Shown here piece after piece: positions 63,911 to 64,000 of a stretch of DNA of 64,000 bases. A model generated the notes under the pieces. The model worked only from the letters and a program-made list of their open reading frames with translations, was not told where the DNA came from and did no database searches. The stretch comes from Novosphingobium sp. 9U (GTDB lineage: Bacteria; Pseudomonadota; Alphaproteobacteria; Sphingomonadales; Sphingomonadaceae). How positions within the stretch are numbered: the stretch's first letter is position 1; each line of letters opens with the position of its first letter. The DNA lies in contig NZ_LR732469.1 of the NCBI RefSeq assembly GCF_902506425.1, positions 2,155,285 to 2,219,284 on the forward strand, in the 5' to 3' direction. The translations under genes and the position numbers were made by a program.

Positions 63911-64000
63911 TCACAGGATCAGCCGCGTCACGTGGCCCATCTTGCGGCCCGGGCTCGCATCGCCCTTGCCATAGAGGTGGAGGTAGTTGGCGGGATCGGC
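63911..64000 (-). CDS. purK: 5-(carboxyamino)imidazole ribonucleotide synthase, last 29 codons
   Basis: Only the C-terminal 29 residues are inside the window. The sequence ADPANYLHLYGKGDASPGRK and the following MGHVTRLIL match the end of PurK, an ATP-grasp enzyme that makes N5-CAIR in purine synthesis. The stop is at 63911-63913. The upstream part lies beyond the right edge. The call rests on the highly conserved HLYGK...RKMGHVT end segment. Confidence 0.85.
   Translation of the reverse strand, partial: ADPANYLHLYGKGDASPGRKMGHVTRLIL

Overview
The window looks like a piece of core chromosome from a high-GC alphaproteobacterium of the order Sphingomonadales, most like Novosphingobium or a close relative. 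Reasons: an SUV3-like helicase / S4 protein / seven-iron ferredoxin / CarD block, an MmcB-type repair protein, a fbcFBC-type cytochrome bc1 operon, an rpe / heparinase-like / purH order, a cysteine-poor HemB, and strong GC preference at third codon positions. I see no transposase, integrase, phage gene or CRISPR array.

Layout. 1-6.2 kb: an ATPase cut by the left edge, a Sua5-type tRNA threonylcarbamoylation enzyme, a small lipoprotein, CarD, and the coupled helicase-S4-ferredoxin run. 6.4-13.5 kb: an M23 peptidase, then a tightly overlapping run hemB, GNAT acetyltransferase, membrane spermidine-synthase-like protein, gamma-carbonic anhydrase and agmatine deiminase. 13.5-19.6 kb: a small membrane protein coupled to a bestrophin, and on the minus strand thrS followed by an odd low-GC secreted ORF and a small methyltransferase-fold protein, then a family-39 glycosyltransferase. 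19.7-28.9 kb: hydrolase, TPR protein, luciferase-like oxidoreductase, FAD reductase, MFS transporter, queG, an ABC exporter pair and a lipoprotein MsrB. 28.9-41.4 kb: PilZ protein, coiled-coil protein, tRNA-Leu, ihfB, peptide transporter, dxs, msrA with a tiny upstream membrane protein, purH, heparinase-like protein, rpe and a secreted DUF2141 protein.

41.5-49.3 kb holds the most interesting group: a DAG/ceramide-kinase-like protein, a Tam41-like nucleotidyltransferase, a MobA-like nucleotidyltransferase, a CDP-alcohol phosphatidyltransferase with a degenerate nucleotidyltransferase-like N-terminus, a HIT protein, a family-4 glycosyltransferase, a LicC-like cytidylyltransferase and a flippase. 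Read together they could make, decorate and export an unusual phospholipid: lipid kinase gives lipid phosphate, cytidylyl transfer gives CDP-lipid or CDP-headgroup, the phosphatidyltransferase joins them, the glycosyltransferase adds sugar, the flippase moves it. This is inference from family membership and gene coupling.

49.3-64 kb: amidohydrolase, GNAT protein, threonine-aldolase-like enzyme, EamA transporter, NAD-dependent epimerase, pepN, pgeF, the cytochrome bc1 operon, a DUF1289 protein, a gene-poor 600-base stretch rich in palindromes, mmcB, tRNA-Arg, a VOC protein, ribF, folA, and the last codons of purK at the right edge.

Four intergenic or gene-end palindromic elements (14.9, 18.3, 50.6 and 53.8 kb) have 14-34 bp arms and fall into three sequence families; two of them sit exactly between convergent genes.
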